Assembly: GCA_003157445.1 (NCBI GenBank)
Contig: PMJN01000531.1
Coordinates: 1 to 5,054, forward strand
Length of the DNA: 5,054 nt
Origin: Micrococcales bacterium
GTDB taxonomy: Bacteria; Actinomycetota; Actinomycetes; Actinomycetales; Dermatophilaceae
Direction of reading: 5' to 3'
Every line of letters starts with the position of its first letter. Position 1 is the stretch's first letter. The notes below the pieces were generated by a model, which made no database searches, had not been told where the DNA came from, and was given only the letters and a program-made list of their open reading frames with translations. The translations under genes were made by a program, and so were the position numbers. Shown here piece by piece: positions 1-5,054 of this stretch.

Positions 1-242
1 CCTATGGGACAGCTGGCGTCGCGCCGCGCGAGATTCCCAAGAGCATGCCGGTGTATCTCATGTACGCGATCGCAACCGCAACCTCGACGACCAACTGCTT
101 GCTGCCCGCTGGCTACGACCCTTACCGGTCATCGGGGGCACAAGTTCCTGGACGCGGGCCGGTGCGCCATCGTGATGGGCAGTTGGCCCCACGCCATCTG
201 AGGCTCGCGGCAACATGGTCAGAGGTCGTCGACATGGGCGTC
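1..242. other. Left-edge region with no supportable gene
   Basis: No complete gene can be supported here. The third plus-strand frame is open from the window edge to a TGA at 309-311 and includes a stretch reading PREIPKSMPVYLMY (about 24-65). This faintly recalls the C-terminal part of L,D-transpeptidase (YcbB-like) proteins, but what follows does not look like a conserved domain, and the frame runs about 70 bases into the opposing aminotransferase gene. It could be the tail of a gene outside the window, a decayed remnant, or chance in GC-rich DNA. No tRNA and no strong hairpin terminator was seen. Confidence 0.35.
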
Positions 243-1958
243 TCACTCAGCGATGTCCGCCAAGCACACAAGAGGAAGGTCGAACCAGCGCAACTGCTCG
301 AAGTCTTCTGAGACCAGGCCCTTAACAGGCTCACCTGACGCGGGGGTGGCCGCCTTGAGCACGGCTTTGGCCTCTTCTAGGTAACAGCGGAGCTCGGATT
401 CGGGAGCGCGATCATGGTGTCGCGGGTACTGCATCCGGCCCTGCGTGTCATAGGTCACCTGACTGAGGCGCAATGGAGGCTCGACAGGTCCCCGGCGGTG
501 CCGCCAAAGCCCCGTTGCCGGCTCGAACCGGTAGTCGCCCAGCAAGCGCCACCCGTCCTTCGCCACAAGCCGCACGGCTTCGAGGATGTAGGCGAATACG
601 GTCTCGGAGATGAAGTAGTTGAAGCTCACTCGGGCCCATCCGGGCTTGATGCCCTCGCAGCCATGGGCGATTTCGTGATCGAACTCACGGGACTGGTCGA
701 GGTCGATGCCCAGCAGCCGGTGTCCGTACGGGCCTGCGCACGAGCAACCGCCGCGAGCCTGGATCCCGAAGAGGTCGTTAAGCAAGGCAACGACGAAGTT
801 GTGATGCAGGTATCGCCCGCTCGGTGCGCGCACGACGAACGAGACGATGGACAGCCGCTCCGCGTCCAGGTTGCCCAGGATCTCGATGGCAGGCTCCTGC
901 AGCCAGGTCTCAATGGCCCGTTGCAGGTAGTGCTCCTCGTGGGAACGGATCACATCGATGCCTACTGACTGCTTCAGCTGGAAGACAAGCCCGGCGCGGA
1001 TCGACTCTACGATGGCAGGAGTGCCGCCCTCCTCGCGCTGTGTCGGGTCGTTGAGGTAACGGTGATCGCTCGGATTGACGTAGGCCACGGTGCCGCCCCC
1101 CGGGACGTCCGGCACCCGATTGCTCAAAAGGTCGCGCCGCACGGCCAGAACGCCGGGGGTGCTGGGGCCGCCGATCATCTTGTGCGGGCTGAGGAAGATG
1201 GCGTCCTTGTAGCACAGTGCGTCACGATCGGGTCCGCCGTACATTTCGATATCGACGTAGGGAGCAGCCGCGGCGAAGTCCCAGAAGGACAGGGCGCCAT
1301 GGCGATGCAGTAGGGCTGAGATGCCGTGTGTGTCGCTGACGATGCCGGTGACGTTGCTGGCGGCGGAGAATGAACCGATCAGTAGTGGCCGGTCGGCGTG
1401 GGCCAACAGCTCTCGTTCCAGTGCGGCGGCGTCGATGTGCCCGTTTGCGTCTTGGGGAATCACCACGACGTCGGCGATTGACTCGCGCCATGGCAGCTCG
1501 TTGGAGTGGTGTTCAAAGGGCCCGATGAACACGACGGGGCGCCGTGCGGCCGCAATGTCGGCGCTGAGGTGGTAAGTGTCGTCCAGGGTAGAGGGGATCC
1601 GCAGTCCCAGGATCCCGACCAGTTTGTCGATCGCCCCGGTGCATCCCGAGCCGGCGAAGATGACCACGGTTTCCTGATCTCCGCCGACGGCGTCGTGGAT
1701 GATTGCGCGCGCATCCTCACGGAGCCGGCTGGTCTGCAGGCCAGTGCCGCTGGATTCGGTGTGGGTGTTGGCGTAGCGGGGAAGAACCTCTTGCCGGATG
1801 AAGTCCTCGATGAAGGTCAGGGCCCGCCCTGAGGCGGTGTAGTCGGCATAGGTCACCCGCCTCGGTCCGTATGGACCGGGCATCACTTGGTCGTCGCCGA
1901 TCACGGACCGTCGGATTTTGGCCAACAACGGGCTACAGGTCGGCATACGAGTGCTCAT
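243..1958 (-). CDS. Class V aminotransferase-fold PLP enzyme, cysteine desulfurase-like
   Basis: A 571-residue protein of the fold-type I PLP superfamily, aminotransferase class V / cysteine desulfurase branch, probably cytoplasmic. Seen in the sequence (numbered from the ATG at 1958): an N-terminal segment with YADYTASGR (38-46); THTESSGTG (66-73); FAGSGCTGAIDKL (101-113), which should hold the cofactor phosphate; PFEHHSNELPWRE (147-159), whose His is expected to stack on PLP; SNVTG (201-205); WDFAAAAPY with Asp227 for the pyridine nitrogen; SPHKMIGG with Lys260 as the likely Schiff-base lysine; and RGGCSCAGPYGH with Cys405 and Cys407 where desulfurases carry the sulfur-accepting cysteine. 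About 120 residues follow the core, so it is longer than the roughly 400 residues of SufS/IscS. Alternative starts are ATG 1946, which has AAGGA 11 bases upstream, and TTG 1985. The stop is TGA. It diverges from the PIG-L gene across a CsoR-type operator. Sulfur mobilisation from cysteine is likely; the exact substrate is not shown. Confidence 0.88.
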   Translation of the reverse strand: MSTRMPTCSPLLAKIRRSVIGDDQVMPGPYGPRRVTYADYTASGRALTFIEDFIRQEVLPRYANTHTESSGTGLQTSRLREDARAIIHDAVGGDQETVVIFAGSGCTGAIDKLVGILGLRIPSTLDDTYHLSADIAAARRPVVFIGPFEHHSNELPWRESIADVVVIPQDANGHIDAAALERELLAHADRPLLIGSFSAASNVTGIVSDTHGISALLHRHGALSFWDFAAAAPYVDIEMYGGPDRDALCYKDAIFLSPHKMIGGPSTPGVLAVRRDLLSNRVPDVPGGGTVAYVNPSDHRYLNDPTQREEGGTPAIVESIRAGLVFQLKQSVGIDVIRSHEEHYLQRAIETWLQEPAIEILGNLDAERLSIVSFVVRAPSGRYLHHNFVVALLNDLFGIQARGGCSCAGPYGHRLLGIDLDQSREFDHEIAHGCEGIKPGWARVSFNYFISETVFAYILEAVRLVAKDGWRLLGDYRFEPATGLWRHRRGPVEPPLRLSQVTYDTQGRMQYPRHHDRAPESELRCYLEEAKAVLKAATPASGEPVKGLVSEDFEQLRWFDLPLVCLADIAE

Positions 1959-2023
1959 CCTTGGAGCGTATGCCGCGCCTGGCAATGAGGCCCAAGGTCG
2001 CGGGGAAAACCGGACCAGAGGCG

Positions 2024-2053
2024 TTGTCCGTGCAATACCCCATAGGGTATAGA
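2024..2053 (+). promoter_or_regulatory. Putative plus-strand promoter overlapping the operator
   Basis: A TTGTCC box at 2024-2029 (four of six matches to the sigma-70 -35 consensus) and TATAGA at 2048-2053 (four of six to the -10) are separated by 18 bases. The inverted repeat at 2035-2050 fills most of the spacer and the start of the -10 box, as expected for a repressible promoter. It would drive the PIG-L and OsmC genes, with a leader of about 75 bases. The motif match is modest, and no transcript start is known. Confidence 0.4.
2035..2050. promoter_or_regulatory. CsoR/CstR-family operator-like inverted repeat
   Basis: The sequence ATACCC CATA GGGTAT is a perfect 6-base inverted repeat around a 4-base centre. 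Such TACCC...GGGTA dyads are typical binding sites of the CsoR/RcnR/CstR repressor family, which sense Cu(I), Ni/Co or persulfides. It lies in the gap between the divergent aminotransferase and PIG-L genes and overlaps the best promoter candidate, so one site could control both directions. The cognate regulator is not encoded in this window. The cysteine-desulfurase-like and OsmC neighbours favour a CstR-like sulfur sensor over a copper sensor, but this is inference. Confidence 0.65.
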
Positions 2054-2120
2054 GGGCACTGGTCAGAACACATGTGGTATCAGCGCCAAGTCTTTGGCGA
2101 CGCCAGCATGCCGCCTGATT

Positions 2121-2126
2121 GAGGAG
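2121..2126 (+). promoter_or_regulatory. Ribosome binding site of the PIG-L gene
   Basis: GAGGAG lies 6 bases before ATG 2133. It fixes the start of the PIG-L gene there rather than at the upstream in-frame TTG at 2094, which has no comparable site. Confidence 0.75.
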
Positions 2127-2480
2127 CCCGCTATGAGCGGCAAAGTCGTGACCTTGACGAACGGAGGTTCAGATGTCCTGCCGGCGTGGACGTCGGTGTT
2201 GGCTGTGGTGGCCCATCCCGATGACGAGTCGTTCGGTCTTGGCGCGATGGTTGACGTGTTCGCCCGCTCGAGATCTGGAGTCGAGGTGCTGTGCCTGACC
2301 CATGGTGAGGCATCGACGCTGCACGGAGCCCCTGGAGACCCCGCTTCGTTGCGCGATGCAGAGCCGACGTCGGCAGCTGATGTGCTCGGCGTGACCAGGG
2401 CCTTGCTGAAGGACTATTCGGACGGGAACCTGAGCGACCTGCATGGTGTTGTGCTGGTTGCTGATGTGGTCGCAGCAGCC

Positions 2481-2483
2481 TAG
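2481..2483 (+). other. In-frame TAG interrupting the PIG-L frame
   Basis: Codon 117 is TAG, between GCA GCA GCC and TCC TGC GGC GCT GAT. The downstream residues SCGADWLLVFDTAGVT resemble the normal continuation of PIG-L proteins. A single C-to-T (from CAG) or G-to-T (from GAG) change would explain it. No good ribosome binding site was seen for a restart at the TTG (2505) or GTG codons just downstream. Confidence 0.85.
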
Positions 2484-2848
2484 TCCTGCGGCGCTGATTG
2501 GCTGTTGGTCTTCGACACCGCCGGGGTGACCGCTCACCCCGGCCACGTGGCAGCCACGGCGGCCGGACTGCTGGCCGCGGAGATACTCAAGCTGCCGGTG
2601 CTTGGCTGGACCCTTCCGGACACCGTGGTGACGCAGCTCAACCAGGAGGTCGGCGCGATTTTCATTGGTCACCAGGACAAACACATCGACCTGCAAGTGA
2701 CCGTCGACCGCGCCCGACAGCGTCTGGCAAGCCGGGTCCACGTAAGCCAGGCGCTGCCTAGCAGTGTCCTGTGGCGCAGACTGGAACTCCTCGGAAATGC
2801 TGAGAGCCTGCGCTGGCTGCGTCAGCTCATCGACGATACGGTCGCCTC

Positions 2849-2852
2849 ATGA
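2849..2852 (+). other. ATGA overlap coupling PIG-L and OsmC genes
   Basis: The OsmC start ATG (2849-2851) shares bases with the PIG-L stop TGA (2850-2852). No Shine-Dalgarno sequence is evident just upstream, so OsmC translation likely relies on ribosomes ending on PIG-L. A ribosome stopping at the internal amber at 2481 would not reach this junction. Confidence 0.75.
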
Positions 2853-3109
2853 TCGCCGCCGCGCACCACCCCACACCGGTCGACTCCGCTGAAACACTAC
2901 CGATGCGGGTCGAGCACCGAGGCGGTGATCAGTTCGACATCAACGTCCGCGGTCACCTCGTTCGCGTCGATCAGCCTGTCAAGGACGGCGGCGAGGACAC
3001 GGCGCCCACCCCGACCGAGTTGCTGATCGCGAGCCTCGCCTCATGCGTGGCTTTCTACGTCCGTCGCTATCTTGCCAGACACGACCTGCCCACCGACGGG
3101 CTGGCTGTG

Positions 3110-3112
3110 TAG
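3110..3112 (+). other. In-frame TAG interrupting the OsmC frame
   Basis: Codon 88 is TAG in the context CTG GCT GTG TAG GCG AGC TTC GAC. The family often reads V-E/x-A-S-F-D here, so GAG to TAG is the simplest origin. Downstream residues remain typical of OsmC to the end. Confidence 0.85.
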
Positions 3113-3301
3113 GCGAGCTTCGACATGGGCGCCAAACCCGCCCGCGTCGCCGGGATTGACGTACGTCTCATCGTGCCCGAAGGCGTCCCGGTCGAGCGCC
3201 TGGATGCGCTGCTAGCCGTAGCCACCGACTGCACCGTGCACAACACGCTGGCCTCGGAGCCCGAGGTGTCGATCACTCTGGTGAATCCTCCTGTGGTCCG
3301 G

Positions 3302-3919
3302 TCAGACAGGTAGCTCGCCGACGAGCTGGACTCCGGCCTCCCTCATGGCTGCGAGCGCGGCGTCGGTGGTCTCAGGGGCGACACCGGCCGTCAGATCAAG
3401 CAGCACTGTCGTCTCGAACCCTTCGCTGGCGGCGTCCAAGGCCGTGGCCCGGACACAGTAATCGGTGGCAAGACCGGCGATTACGACCTGCTCAATTGCC
3501 CTGTCGCGCAACCAGTGCGCGAGTGCGAGCTGCTTGTCGTCCTGCGTAGTGAAGCCCTCGAAGCCGCTGTAAGCCGCTGCGTGCTGTCCCTTGCGGAAGA
3601 CTGCCTGCACGTGTTCGAGGGCAGGCCCCGCAGCGGGGTGGAAGAGCGCCCCGCGGGTGCCAACCACGCAGTGCGGGGGCCATGAGTAGACGAAGTCAGG
3701 GTCTTTGGCGAAGTGCCCGCCCGGGTCTTGGTGCCAGTCGGCAGTGGCCACGATCGCGGCGTACTCCTTTGCGTGGCCCAGCACGTGCTCACTGATCTTG
3801 CGGGCGACGTCGGCGCCCCCGTCCACAGCCAGAGACCCGCCTTCGCAGAAGTCGTTCTGCACGTCGACCACGATCAGGGCCCGATGCGTTCCGGGTCCAC
3901 CCGTGCGGTTATCAGACAT
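3302..3919 (-). CDS. pncA: Nicotinamidase (isochorismatase-like hydrolase)
   Basis: A 205-residue cytoplasmic amidohydrolase that converts nicotinamide to nicotinate and ammonia in NAD salvage. The catalytic triad is visible: Asp19 in VVDVQNDF, Lys110 in FRKGQ and Cys155 in LATDYCV. The metal site is also present: Asp61, His63 and His69 in ADWHQDPGGH, with His83 in PPHCVVGT matching the fourth His of mycobacterial PncA. The sequence before Cys155, VVIAGLATDYC, matches the family's cis-peptide turn. The protein is about 20 residues longer than M. tuberculosis PncA, mainly from an N-terminal extension. ATG 3919 has a GGAG close upstream. It lies 34 bases downstream of the pncB stop on the same strand, so the two probably form an operon. 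Its stop TGA converges with and overlaps the OsmC end. In mycobacteria this enzyme activates pyrazinamide. Confidence 0.93.
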   Translation of the reverse strand: MSDNRTGGPGTHRALIVVDVQNDFCEGGSLAVDGGADVARKISEHVLGHAKEYAAIVATADWHQDPGGHFAKDPDFVYSWPPHCVVGTRGALFHPAAGPALEHVQAVFRKGQHAAAYSGFEGFTTQDDKQLALAHWLRDRAIEQVVIAGLATDYCVRATALDAASEGFETTVLLDLTAGVAPETTDAALAAMREAGVQLVGELPV

Positions 3920-3953
3920 GTCTCCACGCTAGAGGAGAACGTCGGCAGGCGGG

Positions 3954-5054
3954 TCAGCGATTCTCATTCTCGTAGATCGTCGTAATGACTGGCTCACCGC
4001 GCGATAGCTGCAGGGCCCGTGCCGGGAGCTCGGCAAATGACTGCTCGTAGCGGCGGCGCGCTGAGCCCAGACCCAGGTCGGCGACGATCACGCCGTGACG
4101 TATCAGGTCGACCAGTAGAGGTCGGTCATTGCCGGTGGCATCGGGCATCTCACCGATTCCGATGACCTCGGCCTCGGCTTGACCGCGAGCGTTGATACGG
4201 CGCAGCGCCCACTTGCGGCCCCCAACGGTTGCCTTGTCCTTGCTTTGCTTGGCCACGCTGACCAAATGCCCGCTCTGGTCCTCGCGTGCGACGAGCTTGT
4301 AGATGAGCTCAGCCGTTGGCGCGCCGGACCCGGTCACGAGGGCGGTCCCGATGCCGTAGCCGTCGACGGGTGCGGCCGCCAGGGCTGCTATCGCGTGTTC
4401 ATCAAGATCCGAGGTGACGATGATGCGAGTCTTCGTTGCTCCCAGATCGTCCAGCTGAGCCCGGACCTCACGCGCCTGGACAAGAAGGTCCCCCGAATCG
4501 AGGCGCACGGCGCCAAGACCAGTACCTGCGATCTGGACGGCGAGGCTCACTGCGGTCGCGACATCGTAGGTATCCACGAGCAGCGTCGTGCCCACCCCCA
4601 TGCACGCGACCTGTGCCTCGAACGCCGTTCGCTCGTCGTCGTGCAAGAGAGTGAATGCGTGGGCGCTCGTGCCAGCCGTCGGGATCCCGTGGGTGCGCCC
4701 TGCCTCGAGGTTGCTCGTGGTGGCGAACCCGGCGATGTAGGCCGCCCGTGCCGCCGCCACAGCCGCCCATTCGTGCGTCCTTCGTGAGCCCATCTCGATG
4801 CAGGGACGTCCGCCAGCGGCGTTGGTCATTCTGGAGGCGGCAGAGGCGATCGCGGAGTCGTGGTTCAGGATCGACAGGAGCACGGTCTCTAGCAGGACAG
4901 ATTCCGCGAAGGTGCCCTCGACGACCAGCAGAGGCGACCCGGGGAAGTAACACTCGCCCTCGGCGTACCCGCTGATGTTGCCCGAGAAGTGGTAGCCCGA
5001 CAAGAAGTCCAGGGTCTGAGAGTCAACAATGGATTCGGAGCGCAACCGCTCGAT
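3954..5054 (-). CDS. pncB: Nicotinate phosphoribosyltransferase, N-terminus outside window
   Basis: Catalyses nicotinate + PRPP (+ ATP) to nicotinate mononucleotide, the Preiss-Handler entry step. Counting from the TTG at 5045 the visible part is 363 residues, but the frame stays open to the window edge, adding I-E-R. The TTG is therefore not the true start, and the usual N-terminal 60-80 residues lie beyond the window. Motifs seen: SGYAEGECYFPGSP (25-38), LSILNHDSAIASAASRM (57-73), EMGSRRTHE (84-92), TAGTSAHAF (123-131) with His129 as the likely phosphorylated histidine, RLDSGDLL (181-188) and GIGTALVTG (231-239) for phosphoribosyl binding, and a lysine-rich KQSKDKATVGGRK (266-278). The end ELPARALQLSRGEPVI is typical of actinobacterial PncB. 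The product feeds from PncA, encoded 34 bases downstream. The stop is TGA. Confidence 0.93.
   Translation of the reverse strand: MERLRSESIVDSQTLDFLSGYHFSGNISGYAEGECYFPGSPLLVVEGTFAESVLLETVLLSILNHDSAIASAASRMTNAAGGRPCIEMGSRRTHEWAAVAAARAAYIAGFATTSNLEAGRTHGIPTAGTSAHAFTLLHDDERTAFEAQVACMGVGTTLLVDTYDVATAVSLAVQIAGTGLGAVRLDSGDLLVQAREVRAQLDDLGATKTRIIVTSDLDEHAIAALAAAPVDGYGIGTALVTGSGAPTAELIYKLVAREDQSGHLVSVAKQSKDKATVGGRKWALRRINARGQAEAEVIGIGEMPDATGNDRPLLVDLIRHGVIVADLGLGSARRRYEQSFAELPARALQLSRGEPVITTIYENENR

Larger units (their letters stand above)
2133..2852 (+). pseudogene. PIG-L family deacetylase gene with an in-frame amber stop
   Basis: Read through the TAG at codon 117, this frame encodes 239 positions of a PIG-L/LmbE family zinc deacetylase, the family of MshB and Mca in mycothiol metabolism. 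The N-terminal part has AHPDDE at residues 27-32; by analogy with MshB, His28 and Asp31 bind zinc and Asp30 is the general base. After the stop comes LLVFDTAGVTAHPGH (124-138), the second family motif, with His135 and His138 (third zinc ligand). It reads HPGH, whereas the family usually has HPDH, so the aspartate matching MshB Asp146 is missing. As written, translation stops after 116 residues and loses the third zinc ligand, so the short product should be inactive. There is no frameshift and codon use stays GC-rich on both sides, so the damage is recent, a sequencing error, or readthrough. The end overlaps the OsmC start as ATGA. The natural substrate is unknown; a thiol-linked GlcNAc-type amide is a guess. 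Confidence 0.8.
2849..3313 (+). pseudogene. OsmC/Ohr-family protein gene with an in-frame amber stop
   Basis: Read through the TAG at codon 88, this frame encodes 154 positions, the usual length of OsmC/Ohr-like proteins, which are cytoplasmic thiol-dependent peroxidases that reduce organic hydroperoxides and related oxidised sulfur species. Seen: PTPTELLIASLASCVAFYVRR with Cys66 (first catalytic cysteine, on the central helix), then after the stop ASFDMGAKPARV and DCTVHNTL with Cys128 (second, resolving cysteine). The amber falls between the two cysteines, so an 87-residue product would have only one and an incomplete fold. A restart at ATG 3125, 12 bases after the stop, is possible but would give a 62-residue fragment. 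ATG 2849 overlaps the PIG-L stop (ATGA) and has no clear ribosome site of its own, so it probably depends on translation of the preceding gene; ATG 2903 is an alternative start. It ends with TAG at 3311-3313, overlapping the end of the opposing pncA gene by 12 bases. Confidence 0.8.

Noticed and set aside
414..968. 184-codon plus-strand open frame
   Set aside because: It lies antisense inside the aminotransferase gene, whose frame holds all the conserved motifs. Long antisense frames are expected in GC-rich DNA.
2069..2076. CACATGTG palindrome in the divergent region
   Set aside because: Only 8 bases, with no extended symmetry or second copy; likely chance.
2169..2741. 190-codon minus-strand open frame spanning the PIG-L amber
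   Set aside because: It is uninterrupted, but its protein has no family features, whereas the plus frame carries PIG-L motifs on both sides of the stop.
3125..3313. Independent 62-residue small gene
   Set aside because: It is in the same frame as the upstream OsmC half and matches the OsmC C-terminal half, so it is the rest of the interrupted gene.
4179..4787. 202-codon plus-strand open frame
   Set aside because: It is antisense to pncB, has no recognisable motif, and is explained by codon bias of the real gene.
5043..5045. TTG as the pncB start
   Set aside because: The frame continues to the window edge and the usual N-terminal segment of the family is missing, so the gene is truncated by the window.

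Overview
This is a 5 kb piece of a GC-rich chromosome. Codon use, a nicotinate phosphoribosyltransferase beside a nicotinamidase, and a PIG-L/OsmC/class V aminotransferase neighbourhood all suggest an actinobacterium. The genus cannot be fixed from the sequence. The layout is: a gene-poor left edge (1-242); a long minus-strand PLP enzyme (243-1958); a divergent control region (about 1959-2132); two plus-strand genes, a PIG-L deacetylase and an OsmC-like protein (2133-3313); and a minus-strand NAD-salvage pair, pncB then pncA (5054 down to 3302), which converges on the OsmC gene.

The divergent control region carries an inverted repeat, ATACCC-N4-GGGTAT, at 2035-2050. It looks like an operator for the CsoR/CstR/RcnR repressor family and sits inside a plausible plus-strand promoter. 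Together with the cysteine-desulfurase-like enzyme and the thiol-peroxidase-like OsmC protein, this suggests a locus for sulfane-sulfur or persulfide, thiol or copper stress. The regulator itself is not in the window, so this is inference.

The most unusual feature is that both plus-strand genes are interrupted by a single in-frame TAG codon: codon 117 of the PIG-L gene (2481-2483) and codon 88 of the OsmC gene (3110-3112). In each case the same frame continues straight on into the rest of the recognisable protein, with no frameshift and with normal GC-rich codon use. The two genes overlap as ATGA (2849-2852), so translation is probably coupled. Simple explanations are recent nonsense mutations or base-call errors. 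Amber readthrough or recoding is a less likely but testable alternative. The OsmC gene also appears to end naturally at a TAG, which argues against wholesale reassignment of this codon.

The right part encodes two consecutive steps of nicotinamide salvage: PncA (nicotinamide to nicotinate) and PncB (nicotinate to nicotinate mononucleotide). They are 34 bases apart and probably form one operon. PncB is cut by the window edge and lacks its N-terminus.
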